7,325 nucleotides of DNA, taken from positions 1 to 7,325 of the forward strand of contig JAEEHE010000074.1 of NCBI GenBank assembly GCA_016280685.1. Direction: 5' to 3'. Positions 1 to 6,445 of the stretch are shown piece by piece. How positions within the stretch are numbered: the stretch's first letter is position 1; the number at the start of each line of letters is the position of its first letter. Source of the DNA: Caryophanales bacterium (GTDB taxonomy: Bacteria > Bacillota_I > Bacilli_A > RFN20 > CAG-826). The notes beneath the pieces were generated by a model. It had not been told where the DNA came from and ran no database searches. It was given only the letters and a program-made list of their open reading frames with translations. The translations under genes and the position numbers were made by a program.

Positions 1-1191
1 ACCACCGGATTTCTTTCTTAATTCTCTTAAGTCGAGTCTTAAACGGCAGCACATACTTCTGACATCGCTTGGTTCCATATCGGAATTGATGTAATTGGAG
101 AAATATGGAGTTCCGTACTTCGCGGTCATTTCGAATAATAATTTATTATTTTCGGTTTCTGACCAGTCGAATGTTCTGGTGATGGAATAGGTAGGAATTG
201 GATATTGGAAACCACGGCCGTTAGCGTCGCCTTCAATCATGATTTCGATAAAGGCTTTATTGACCATATCCATTTCTTTCTTACAATCTTTGTATTTGAA
301 TGGCATTTCCTTACCACCGACGATACAGTTGAGTTCCGCTAAATCGTTTGGCACAACCCAGTCTAATGTGACGTTGGTGAATGGAGCTTGGGTACCCCAT
401 CTAGATGGAGTGTTAACACCATAGATAAAGGATTGGATACATTGTTTAACTTGTTTATATGTTAAGTTATCAACCTTCACGAATGGGGCTAAATAGGTAT
501 CGAAGGATGAGAAGGCTTGTGCGCCAGCCCATTCATTTTGCATAATACCTAAGAAGTTAACCATTTGGTTACAGAGGGTGGATAAGTGGGCAGCAGGAGC
601 AGAGGTGATCTTACCGACGACACCGCCCAAACCTTCTTGGATTAATTGTTTCAATGACCAACCTGCACAGTAACCGGTGAGCATGGATAAGTCGTGGATG
701 TGGATATCCGCATTACGGTGGGCATCCGCGATTTCTTTATCATAAACTTCACTTAACCAGTAGTTGGCGGTAATTGCACCGGAGTTGGAGAGGATTAAAC
801 CACCGACTGAATAGGTGACTGTGGAGTTTTCTTTGACTCTCCAGTCATTAATCTTTAAATAATTGTTAACAACATTCTTATAGTCGAGTTGAGTGTTCTT
901 CATATCTCTGAGATTTTGATGTTGTTTACGATAGATGATGTAGCTCTTGGCGACATCGACAAAACCCGCTTGAATTAAAGCGATTTCCACAGCGTCTTGG
1001 ACGTCTTCCACGGCGACTGTTTCATTCTTGGCTTTGGAATTGAAGATTGAGACGGTTCTTAAAGCGAGCATCTCAATAATGTCTTTTGTGTAAACTTTGT
1101 GTTCGGCAAAGAAAGCTTTTTCAATCGCGGCTTCGATTTTCTTGATATCAAAGGCTTCGACATTGCCACTTCTTTTGATGATCTTTAACAT
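1..1191 (-). CDS. nrdD: Anaerobic (class III) ribonucleoside-triphosphate reductase, N-terminal part, cut by the left edge
   Basis: This gene reduces ribonucleoside triphosphates to deoxyribonucleotides in the absence of oxygen, using a glycyl radical installed by the radical-SAM activase NrdG. Reading the minus strand from ATG at 1191 gives 397 uninterrupted residues with no stop before the edge. Residues 1 to about 90 look like an ATP-cone allosteric domain (MLKIIKRSGNVEAFDIKKIE). The catalytic domain follows, with HIHDL (164-168), GYCAGW (173-178, Cys175), a QNEWAGAQAFSSFD block (218-231) and MCCRLRLD (380-387, Cys381-Cys382). From knowledge of the family, Cys175 and one of Cys381/382 are the expected active-site cysteines. 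GYCAGW and the QNEWAGAQAFSSFD block resemble the Thermotoga/archaeal type more than E. coli NrdD; this is from memory. The C-terminal Gly-radical loop and zinc site, and any nrdG, lie outside the window. The start is supported by an AAGGAG site 8 bases upstream. Family assignment is secure. Confidence 0.95.
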   Translation of the reverse strand, partial: MLKIIKRSGNVEAFDIKKIEAAIEKAFFAEHKVYTKDIIEMLALRTVSIFNSKAKNETVAVEDVQDAVEIALIQAGFVDVAKSYIIYRKQHQNLRDMKNTQLDYKNVVNNYLKINDWRVKENSTVTYSVGGLILSNSGAITANYWLSEVYDKEIADAHRNADIHIHDLSMLTGYCAGWSLKQLIQEGLGGVVGKITSAPAAHLSTLCNQMVNFLGIMQNEWAGAQAFSSFDTYLAPFVKVDNLTYKQVKQCIQSFIYGVNTPSRWGTQAPFTNVTLDWVVPNDLAELNCIVGGKEMPFKYKDCKKEMDMVNKAFIEIMIEGDANGRGFQYPIPTYSITRTFDWSETENNKLLFEMTAKYGTPYFSNYINSDMEPSDVRSMCCRLRLDLRELRKKSGG

Positions 1192-1199
1192 AAAAGTAA

Positions 1200-1205
1200 C
1201 TCCTT
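1200..1205 (-). promoter_or_regulatory. Ribosome binding site of nrdD
   Basis: On the minus strand AAGGAG lies 8 bases before the ATG at 1191. This perfect Shine-Dalgarno fixes the NrdD start and agrees with where the ATP-cone domain begins. Confidence 0.85.
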
Positions 1206-1316
1206 CATTTATTGATAAGAAACAAATCTAATTGTTCTATGTCTTTCCAACTTCATAGTTAAATCTATGAGGGAATGTGTATAAAACTTTATCAAGTTCA
1301 AAGTTGTATAACAAGT

Positions 1317-1345
1317 AAAATGCAACAATACATATACAGTGTCAA
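1317..1345 (-). promoter_or_regulatory. nrdD: Candidate nrdD promoter
   Basis: The minus strand has a perfect -35 hexamer TTGACA at 1345-1340. With a 17-base spacer the -10 position is CATTTT (1322-1317), a poor match to TATAAT, so the -10 is uncertain. Another possible pair lies slightly downstream (TTGTTA, 17 bases, TAAAGT). An nrdD promoter is expected in this gap because the flavoenzyme gene upstream ends in a terminator. A sequence partly like an NrdR box overlaps the -35 (minus ACACTGTATATGTATT, 1342-1327, about 11 of 16 consensus positions by eye), which would fit repression by NrdR. Confidence 0.35.
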
Positions 1346-1379
1346 AAAAATGATAAAAAAGCAAGCAACAATCTATATA
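1323..1379. repeat. Two near-identical 14-base motifs in the nrdD upstream region
   Basis: CAACAATACATATA (1323-1336) and CAACAATCTATATA (1366-1379) match at 12 of 14 positions and are 43 bases apart, close to four helical turns. They flank the TTGACA hexamer of the candidate nrdD promoter. Paired sites on one DNA face are typical of cooperative repressors, and NrdR is known to bind paired boxes upstream of nrd operons. The individual matches to the NrdR consensus are weak and AT-rich composition makes chance similarity likely. Confidence 0.3.
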
Positions 1380-1430
1380 AAATTAATACTTATAATTTTT
1401 TTAACCTAAATACAGGACCGGAAAAGTTCA

Positions 1431-1449
1431 TATAGAATAAAATTCTATA
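1431..1449. repeat. Perfect inverted repeat, 8-base arms, 3-base centre
   Basis: TATAGAAT (1431-1438), AAA, then ATTCTATA (1442-1449) forms a perfect dyad. It lies between the flavoenzyme terminator and the nrdD promoter region. It could be a dimeric-regulator operator or a weak hairpin. On the plus strand it is followed by GATTTTT, but the AT-only stem is a poor terminator and no plus-strand gene precedes it. Confidence 0.4.
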
Positions 1450-1490
1450 GATTTTTAAAAACATACTATTTTAGAACTTGACTATTTTTT

Positions 1491-1518
1491 AATAAAAAAA
1501 GGGCAATTGACTTGCCCT
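1491..1518 (-). terminator. Rho-independent terminator of the enoate-reductase-like gene
   Basis: The stem pairs GGGCAA (1501-1506) with TTGCCC (1512-1517) around a five-base loop, extended by an A-T pair (1500/1518). On the minus strand it is followed by TTTTTTTATT. It lies about 20 bases after the stop codon of the gene at 1537-3609, so it separates that gene from nrdD. Confidence 0.85.
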
Positions 1519-1536
1519 ATATTTTGTGCTAGCCGA

Positions 1537-3609
1537 TTAGAGCTTCATCGCCACATCCCACGCTCTCCAGATGACGGTGCGTAAATTGCCCACTCCGTTA
1601 CAGTCACCCACAAAGTGAACGTGCTTGCTCTCTTTGAATACTGGTGTGGGCACATAACCGATGGAAAGAATGACTTTGGATCCGTCTAAATGGCTTTCCT
1701 TACCTTCTTTATCAACGATGGTCACACCATTATCATCGATTGCTTTAACACTTGTTTCTAAATAGACAGGTGTTTTATGAAGTTCAAAATAATCTCTTAA
1801 ATAAGATGAGTTCGCTAAGCAGACACCCTTAACAGCGATGAGGTCATTTTTCATTTCCACGATGCTCGGTTTCTTTCCTTGGAGTGATAATTCATAAGCG
1901 ATTTCACAACCGGTAAGACCGCCACCAACGATAATTGGGTTTTGACCTACATCTACACTTGTGTCGGAGAGGAATTGACAAGCTTCCATGGCTTTTTCGC
2001 TTCCGGAAATCTTTAAGGTTCTTGCCTTCGCACCTGTAGCGACAACCACTTCGTCAAATTGTCCTTGTTTGGCTAAGCATTTCTCACAATGGATATCCGC
2101 GTTAAATTCCACCTTGATATTCGGATGCTTTTTGATTTCTCTCTTATACCATTCGATTAACGCTCTATCGTTTTCTTTAAATGACATATTGCTGGCTTGG
2201 ATAAAGACACCACCTAATTCGTTAGATTTTTCGAAAATTGTGACATTATGTCCGCGTTTTGCGGCCACTAACGCTGTTTCCATGCCACCGATACCGCCAC
2301 CGATAACTGCGACTTTCTTCATCTTTTTCGCGGGGACAATCTTATATTTCTTGGATTGCATTGTCTCTGGATTTAATGCGCATCTAGCCATATGTAAAGC
2401 ATCGGTTAAAGATTGATCGTTTGGGACACCCTTATAGTGAGCCATATTGAAACAACCATTATGACATTGGATACATGGATGGATATCTTCTTCGCGACCT
2501 TCTTCGAGTTTTCTGACCCATTCAGGATCCACCAAGAATTGTCTAGCGACACCCATCGCATCAATTTCACCATTCCTAATCGCCTCTGCTGCTACTTGTG
2601 GAGTCATACGACCTGCACAGACAACTGGGATATCTACATATTTTTTAATATGTGCTACATCTGCTAAGTTACAGTTATTGGGCATATATCCTGGAGGATG
2701 AGCCCAATACCAAGCATCATATGTACCATTATCGCAGTTGAGCATATCATAGCCGGCTTCTTGTAAATATTTCGCAGCTTTTTCACTTTCCGCCATCGCT
2801 CTACCGACTTCTTCAAATTCTTCGCCTGGCATCGCGCCTCTATTGAATCCTTTAGTTTTACTAACTACGGAATAGCGTAAAGTAACCGGGAAGTTCTCGC
2901 CACAAACTTTCTTAATGGCTTTAACAATCTCGACTGGGAAACGATATCTATTTTCAAAACTACCACCCCATTGGTCTTTTCTGAGGTTGGCGTAAGGCAA
3001 TGTAAATTGGTCTAATAAATAACCTTCATGTACCGCGTGAACTTCAATGCCGTCGACACCGGCTTCCTGACATAATTTACTGACTCTAGCAAAGGCATCG
3101 ATAATCTTGAGAATTTGTTTTTCACTCATCTCTCTAGTCATGACTTTATCTGACCATCTATTAGGAGTCACACTTGGTGCGGCGTTAATCCAGTTCATGT
3201 TAAAGATAGGTTTTAATAAACCGCCTAAAGCTTTATTGACACAGGCTTTTTCCATGATGTCATTAAGGGCCATCGATCTACCGAATCCTGCAGTTAATTG
3301 CACGAATAATTTCGCGCCTGTCTTATGGAATTCTTCCATGTATTTTTTGAGCTTCTTATACATTCCTTTGTTGGAATATAACCAGCCACCTAACATCGGG
3401 TTTTTGACTGGGGCGATACCCGGCAAGATTAAACCGACATCGTTCTTCGCTCTTTCTAAAAGAAACTTTGCAGCTTCTTCATCAAATTTCGCTGGTTCCA
3501 TCCAACCGAAAAGAGATGTTCCACCCATGGATGTCATGACGATTCTATTCTTGATTTCGACATCTCTTATTTTCCAGGGTGTAAATAAAGGTTTATAGAT
3601 TTCTTTCAT
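1537..3609 (-). CDS. NADH:flavin oxidoreductase, 2-enoate reductase / BaiCD type (FMN, 4Fe-4S, FAD)
   Basis: This is a 690-residue member of the old-yellow-enzyme family with a fused FAD/NAD(P)-binding half, the architecture of 2,4-dienoyl-CoA reductase, 2-enoate reductase, FldZ and BaiCD/BaiH. Such enzymes use NADH to reduce an activated C=C bond, passing electrons through FAD, a 4Fe-4S cluster and FMN. Residues 1 to about 375 form the FMN barrel. The block HAVHEGYLLDQF (191-202, His191 and His194), followed by the conserved WGGSFENRYRF (214-224), resembles enoate reductases. Cluster ligands are Cys379, Cys382, Cys386 and Cys410. A GGGIGG dinucleotide fold lies at 437-442, a second GGGLTG at 562-567, and a VGD flavin motif near 667-669. 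There is no signal peptide, so it should be cytoplasmic. It has its own terminator, suggesting a single-gene unit, and is divergent from the aconitase X operon. The substrate cannot be read from sequence; cinnamate-like acids, bile-acid enoyl intermediates and other enoates are all possible. Family secure, substrate open. Confidence 0.9.
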   Translation of the reverse strand: MKEIYKPLFTPWKIRDVEIKNRIVMTSMGGTSLFGWMEPAKFDEEAAKFLLERAKNDVGLILPGIAPVKNPMLGGWLYSNKGMYKKLKKYMEEFHKTGAKLFVQLTAGFGRSMALNDIMEKACVNKALGGLLKPIFNMNWINAAPSVTPNRWSDKVMTREMSEKQILKIIDAFARVSKLCQEAGVDGIEVHAVHEGYLLDQFTLPYANLRKDQWGGSFENRYRFPVEIVKAIKKVCGENFPVTLRYSVVSKTKGFNRGAMPGEEFEEVGRAMAESEKAAKYLQEAGYDMLNCDNGTYDAWYWAHPPGYMPNNCNLADVAHIKKYVDIPVVCAGRMTPQVAAEAIRNGEIDAMGVARQFLVDPEWVRKLEEGREEDIHPCIQCHNGCFNMAHYKGVPNDQSLTDALHMARCALNPETMQSKKYKIVPAKKMKKVAVIGGGIGGMETALVAAKRGHNVTIFEKSNELGGVFIQASNMSFKENDRALIEWYKREIKKHPNIKVEFNADIHCEKCLAKQGQFDEVVVATGAKARTLKISGSEKAMEACQFLSDTSVDVGQNPIIVGGGLTGCEIAYELSLQGKKPSIVEMKNDLIAVKGVCLANSSYLRDYFELHKTPVYLETSVKAIDDNGVTIVDKEGKESHLDGSKVILSIGYVPTPVFKESKHVHFVGDCNGVGNLRTVIWRAWDVAMKL

Positions 3610-3613
3610 ATAA

Positions 3614-3621
3614 CTTCCCTC
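3614..3621 (-). promoter_or_regulatory. Ribosome binding site of the enoate-reductase-like gene
   Basis: On the minus strand GAGGGAAG lies just before the ATG at 3609, with 8 bases from the GAGG core to the start. A second AAAGAGG lies a few bases further upstream. Together they support the assigned start, MKEIYKPLF, which matches the usual start of the family barrel. Confidence 0.7.
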
Positions 3622-3655
3622 GCCTCTTTATTTTACCTTTTTCTCGTATACTTCG

Positions 3656-3684
3656 CATACATAAATAAACACATGTGATAAAAT
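3656..3684 (+). promoter_or_regulatory. Candidate promoter of the aconitase X-gpsA operon
   Basis: An extended -10, TGATAAAAT (TG at 3676-3677, hexamer TAAAAT 3679-3684), lies in the 102-base divergent gap. The -35 position with a 17-base spacer is CATACA (3656-3661), which matches only half of TTGACA; extended -10 promoters tolerate this. An imperfect dyad GTATAC-TTC-GCATAC (3646-3660) overlaps the -35 and could be an operator. I found no convincing promoter for the divergent minus-strand gene in the same gap. Confidence 0.45.
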
Positions 3685-3696
3685 ATAAAAGTTGAG

Positions 3697-3702
3697 AAAG
3701 GA
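3697..3702 (+). promoter_or_regulatory. Ribosome binding site of the aconitase X large subunit
   Basis: AAAGGA lies 9 bases before the ATG at 3712. It decides the start over a second in-frame ATG at 3727, which aligns with the usual MxLTxEE start of the family but has no Shine-Dalgarno. The site sits inside a perfect palindrome, AGGAAATTCCT (3699-3709), so pairing could in principle mask it, although an 11-base dyad with this centre would not fold well on its own. Confidence 0.65.
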
Positions 3703-3711
3703 AATTCCTCT

Positions 3712-5007
3712 ATGTACGAACCAAAAATGGAATTGACTTTAGAGCAAAGAGAAACCCTTGAAGGTAAACAAGGACCAGTCATGGCGAAGATTATGGAAAC
3801 TGTCGTCATGTTTGGTGATATTTTCGGCGCTCCAAGGTTAGTTAAAGTTACCCATGATGATGGGCATTTAGTGACGAGTTTTGGTATTAAGTTATTAAAA
3901 CCATTATTCGCTACTATGGAACAGATCAATGACGCTGGTATTAAAACTAAAGGCCACTTCACTGTTGATCCCAGACCTATCGATTATAAAAATGTCAAAT
4001 GTAATCTCTTAGAAAAATTAGTTTTCTCTAAGATTATGTACGCTAAACAAGCGATGTACGAAGAGCAGATGAAGAAAGCTGGTCTTAAAGATGACAATGC
4101 TTTCACATGTGCTTCTTATTTACCAGAAATTGGTAATACTCCTAAAGAAGGAGATATCCTCTCTTGGGCTGAATCTTCCGCGGTCGTATTTGCAAACTCC
4201 GTATTAGGAGCGAGATGTAATAGAAACTCCGGTATGCTTGATTTATTCGGATCAATATTAGGTTTAGTTCCGGAATTCGGATTTATCACCGACGAAGGAA
4301 GAAAAGCCAAATGGAAAGTCATCATTAAGTGTGAAAAATTACCTGAAGCACAAATATTGGGCTCCGCCATCGGTATGAAAGTTATGGAAGATGTCCCATA
4401 TGTTATTGGTTTAGATAAATTCTTAGGTAACGAATTAAATGACCAAGCCATCGGATATCTTAAAGACTTTGGTGCTGCTACAGCCTCTAATGGTGCGGTT
4501 GGTTTATACCATATCGATGGTTTAACACCAGAAGCTAAAAAGCAAGGTCAAAAACTCATTAGAGATGATGCGAAAGAATACATCATCGATGATGCAGAGA
4601 TTGAAAGAGTTTATAAATCATATCCCATTATGTGGAAACATCCTGAGAAGAAAGGCAATTTAGTCTTTATCGGATGTCCGCATTTAACATTTGCCCAAGT
4701 CAATAGCTGGACTGATAGAATTGTCGCAGGATTAAAGGAAACCGGTCGTAAGAAAGTCGTGGTGAGAACCATTATGACGACCGCTCCTGATATCGCTGAT
4801 AAATTTAGAGCGACACCGAAATATCAAGAACTTCTCGCTACCGGCGTTAAGCTCACGAGTATCTGCCCACTTATGTACACAAATAACCCGCTTACCAAAG
4901 CGCGTAGAATTTATACAAGTTCTAATAAATTAAGAACTTACAGTAACGCTCGATACGCTAAAGACCAAGAGATATTGGACTTTATCGTCGGAAAGGAGAG
5001 CAAATAA
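3712..5007 (+). CDS. Aconitase X (AcnX, DUF521) catalytic large subunit
   Basis: This 431-residue protein is the large subunit of aconitase X, an Fe-S dehydratase family related to aconitase. Characterised members dehydrate cis-3-hydroxy-L-proline (bacteria) or mevalonate 5-phosphate (archaea). Family landmarks are in order: MELTLEQRETLEGKQG (6-21), FTCASYLPE (131-139), WAESSAVVFANSVLGARCNR (152-171), NGAVGLYHIDGLTPEA (260-275), FIGCPHLT (319-326) and SICPLMYT with a later TSSNKLRTYS (383-411). Cys133, Cys322 and Cys385 are the likely cluster ligands by family pattern. Two positions differ from the version I remember: AESS for AESN and GARCNR for GARTNR. Length fits a stand-alone large subunit. 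The small subunit follows after 1 base, so the two form a heterodimer encoded as a pair. No hydroxyproline transporter, racemase or mevalonate-pathway gene is visible, so the substrate is undetermined. Cytoplasmic, no membrane segments. Confidence 0.9.
   Translation: MYEPKMELTLEQRETLEGKQGPVMAKIMETVVMFGDIFGAPRLVKVTHDDGHLVTSFGIKLLKPLFATMEQINDAGIKTKGHFTVDPRPIDYKNVKCNLLEKLVFSKIMYAKQAMYEEQMKKAGLKDDNAFTCASYLPEIGNTPKEGDILSWAESSAVVFANSVLGARCNRNSGMLDLFGSILGLVPEFGFITDEGRKAKWKVIIKCEKLPEAQILGSAIGMKVMEDVPYVIGLDKFLGNELNDQAIGYLKDFGAATASNGAVGLYHIDGLTPEAKKQGQKLIRDDAKEYIIDDAEIERVYKSYPIMWKHPEKKGNLVFIGCPHLTFAQVNSWTDRIVAGLKETGRKKVVVRTIMTTAPDIADKFRATPKYQELLATGVKLTSICPLMYTNNPLTKARRIYTSSNKLRTYSNARYAKDQEILDFIVGKESK
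4993..4998 (+). promoter_or_regulatory. Ribosome binding site of the aconitase X small subunit
   Basis: AAGGAG lies inside the last codons of the large-subunit gene, 10 bases before the ATG at 5009. It supports that start and indicates coupled translation of the two subunits. Confidence 0.8.
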
Positions 5008-5008
5008 T

Positions 5009-5449
5009 ATGAAGGAATTTAAAGGACGTGTCATTGCCGGCGGTAACTGGAAAGGTGAAGCGGCAGTTAGTCATCAAGGTTTTAACACCTTAGCTTCTTT
5101 CCAAAAGAGCGCATTAAAAAACGCTAAACAAGTTTATGTCTCCGACCAAAACAATAAAGATTTATTCGGAGTCAATATCACCGGTAAAGCTTTATGTTTA
5201 CCAATTACAATTGGTAGCACTACCGGTGGATTAGTTATTCAAACCGTCTGTCAAATGGGTATTGCTCCCGCTTGTTTCCTCTTCTCAGAATCCATCGATT
5301 CTTTAGCGGCCTCAGGTATTGTCCTTGCAAAAGTATGGGAGAATTCTCCAGTGATTGCTATCGATAGATTAGGAGAAGAATTCTTAAACACTGTGAAGAC
5401 TGGTGATCAAATCGAAGTCAAAGAAGACGGAACCGTCGTTATCTTATAG
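5009..5449 (+). CDS. Aconitase X (AcnX, DUF126) small swivel subunit
   Basis: This 146-residue protein is the swivel subunit of aconitase X and completes the active site of the preceding large subunit. It starts with the typical FKGRVIAGGNWKGEAAVS (4-21), then TGKALCLP (58-65), GSTTGG (69-74), GIAPACFLF (84-92) and AIDRLGEEFLNTVKTGDQIEV (117-137). Family members usually read G-R-G-S around the conserved serine; here it is T-I-G-S (67-70), so Ser70 is kept while the arginine position is Ile68. In the archaeal enzyme this serine is thought to act in catalysis, and I believe that change could track substrate class, but I cannot verify it here. In some bacteria the two subunits are fused into one chain; here they are separate. 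Family assignment is firm, substrate unknown. Confidence 0.9.
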   Translation: MKEFKGRVIAGGNWKGEAAVSHQGFNTLASFQKSALKNAKQVYVSDQNNKDLFGVNITGKALCLPITIGSTTGGLVIQTVCQMGIAPACFLFSESIDSLAASGIVLAKVWENSPVIAIDRLGEEFLNTVKTGDQIEVKEDGTVVIL

Positions 5450-5451
5450 TT

Positions 5452-6444
5452 ATGAAAAATATTGGAATATTAGGAAGTGGTACTTGGGGAACAGCTTTAG
5501 CGAATATGCTCTCTAAGATGGGTCATAAGATTACCCTCTGGAGCAAATTTGAAAAAGATAGCATCCGCTTAAAAACTGAACACACGCATCCAAACCTACC
5601 GGGATCGGTAATCAATGATGAAATTAATTTTGTCACTGATTTGAAGGATGCTTGTATAGGTCAGGATTTCGTGATTTTTGCTACCCCATCTCCATATGTA
5701 AGAGAGACTGCTGAAATTTGCAAAGCATATTTCAATCCATCGCAAATATTGATAACTGTCAGTAAAGGTATCGAACCGGAAACTCTTTTCACGATGAGTG
5801 AGATTATCAAGGATGTTGTCGGCCAAGAATATAAGGTTGTAGCGTTGTCAGGTCCAACTCATGCGGAAGAAGTCGCCCTTGGATTACCGACCTTAATCGT
5901 TTCTTCTTGTGAAGATGAAGATGTCGCTAAACTTGTACAAAAAGAGGTTAATAATGATGTCCTTAGAGTGTACACAAATACCGATATTAAAGGTGTGGAA
6001 TTATGCGGCGCACTAAAGAACATTATCGCCTTAGCGGCAGGTATGAGTGAAGGCTTAGGTTTTGGTGATAACGCGAAAGCTGCAATCATCACTAGAGGTC
6101 TAGCAGAAATTACTCGTTTAGGTCTTGCGATGGGTTGCCAAGAAGGTACATTCTCTGGTTTAACTGGTATTGGTGATATCGTTGTTACTGCGACAAGTAA
6201 TAATTCGAGAAACCACAACGCTGGTGTCTTATTAGGAAAAGGTCATTCCTTGAAATATACATTAGAAAAAGTCGGCATGGTTGTTGAAGGTGTGAATGCC
6301 TTAACTGCGGCTAAAGAACTCGAAGAAAAATATCATGTTGAATTGCCGATCATCGATGTTGTGTATGCGATCGTCAAAGAGCATATCAAACCGAGTCAGG
6401 CCATCCCATTACTATTTGGGCGAAAAGCTATTAGCGAGTTTTAA
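5452..6444 (+). CDS. gpsA: Glycerol-3-phosphate dehydrogenase [NAD(P)+]
   Basis: GpsA reduces dihydroxyacetone phosphate to sn-glycerol-3-phosphate, the backbone of phospholipids, in the cytoplasm. The 330 residues match the usual length. The Rossmann motif GSGTWGTA is at 8-15, SKGIE at 104-108, SGPTHAEEVA at 133-142, GALKNIIALAAG with the presumed catalytic Lys189 at 186-197, NAKAAIITRGLAEI at 207-220, and TGIGDIVVTATSNNSRNHNAG at 238-258, which carries the conserved GD and SRN residues. It starts 2 bases after the aconitase X small-subunit stop and has no recognisable Shine-Dalgarno in the 15 bases before the ATG, so translation probably depends on coupling to the upstream gene. It is the last gene of the operon and is followed within a few bases by a terminator. 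Placement next to aconitase X does not by itself imply a shared pathway. Confidence 0.97.
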   Translation: MKNIGILGSGTWGTALANMLSKMGHKITLWSKFEKDSIRLKTEHTHPNLPGSVINDEINFVTDLKDACIGQDFVIFATPSPYVRETAEICKAYFNPSQILITVSKGIEPETLFTMSEIIKDVVGQEYKVVALSGPTHAEEVALGLPTLIVSSCEDEDVAKLVQKEVNNDVLRVYTNTDIKGVELCGALKNIIALAAGMSEGLGFGDNAKAAIITRGLAEITRLGLAMGCQEGTFSGLTGIGDIVVTATSNNSRNHNAGVLLGKGHSLKYTLEKVGMVVEGVNALTAAKELEEKYHVELPIIDVVYAIVKEHIKPSQAIPLLFGRKAISEF

Positions 6445-6445
6445 A

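Larger units (their letters stand above)
1192..1490. other. AT-rich intergenic and leader region upstream of nrdD
   Basis: No believable gene lies between the nrdD start and the end of the flavoenzyme gene, a gap of about 345 bases. The stretch is strongly AT-rich with many A and T runs. It holds the nrdD Shine-Dalgarno, short leader inverted repeats (1237-1270), a candidate nrdD promoter (1317-1345), two near-copies of a 14-base motif (1323-1336 and 1366-1379), a perfect inverted repeat (1431-1449) and the terminator of the upstream gene (1491-1518). A small GC-rich patch near 1414-1422 (AGGACCGG) stands out but I cannot assign it. I saw no tRNA or recognisable riboswitch. Confidence 0.6.

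Noticed and set aside
239..424. Short plus-strand open frame inside nrdD
   Set aside because: It lies antisense to a clear, conserved NrdD catalytic domain, has no ribosome binding site and resembles no family.
1192..1490. Riboswitch or small RNA gene in the AT-rich gap
   Set aside because: I found no recognisable conserved aptamer core, only short AT-rich inverted repeats, and no terminator oriented to end a separate RNA before nrdD.
1988..3598. Three plus-strand open frames (1988-2416, 2413-2667, 3107-3598)
   Set aside because: All lie antisense within the enoate-reductase-like gene, whose motifs are intact throughout. Their hydrophobic translations are a by-product of the opposite strand.
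3727..3729. Second in-frame ATG as the start of the aconitase X large subunit
   Set aside because: It fits the usual family start but has no Shine-Dalgarno, whereas the ATG at 3712 has AAAGGA at good spacing.
3633..4451. Minus-strand open frames at 3633-3962 and 4116-4451
   Set aside because: They overlap the aconitase X large subunit on the other strand, and the first would also occupy the promoter region. No family features are visible.
5596..6218. Minus-strand open frames at 5596-5826 and 5859-6218
   Set aside because: Both are antisense to gpsA, whose conserved motifs run through the same bases.
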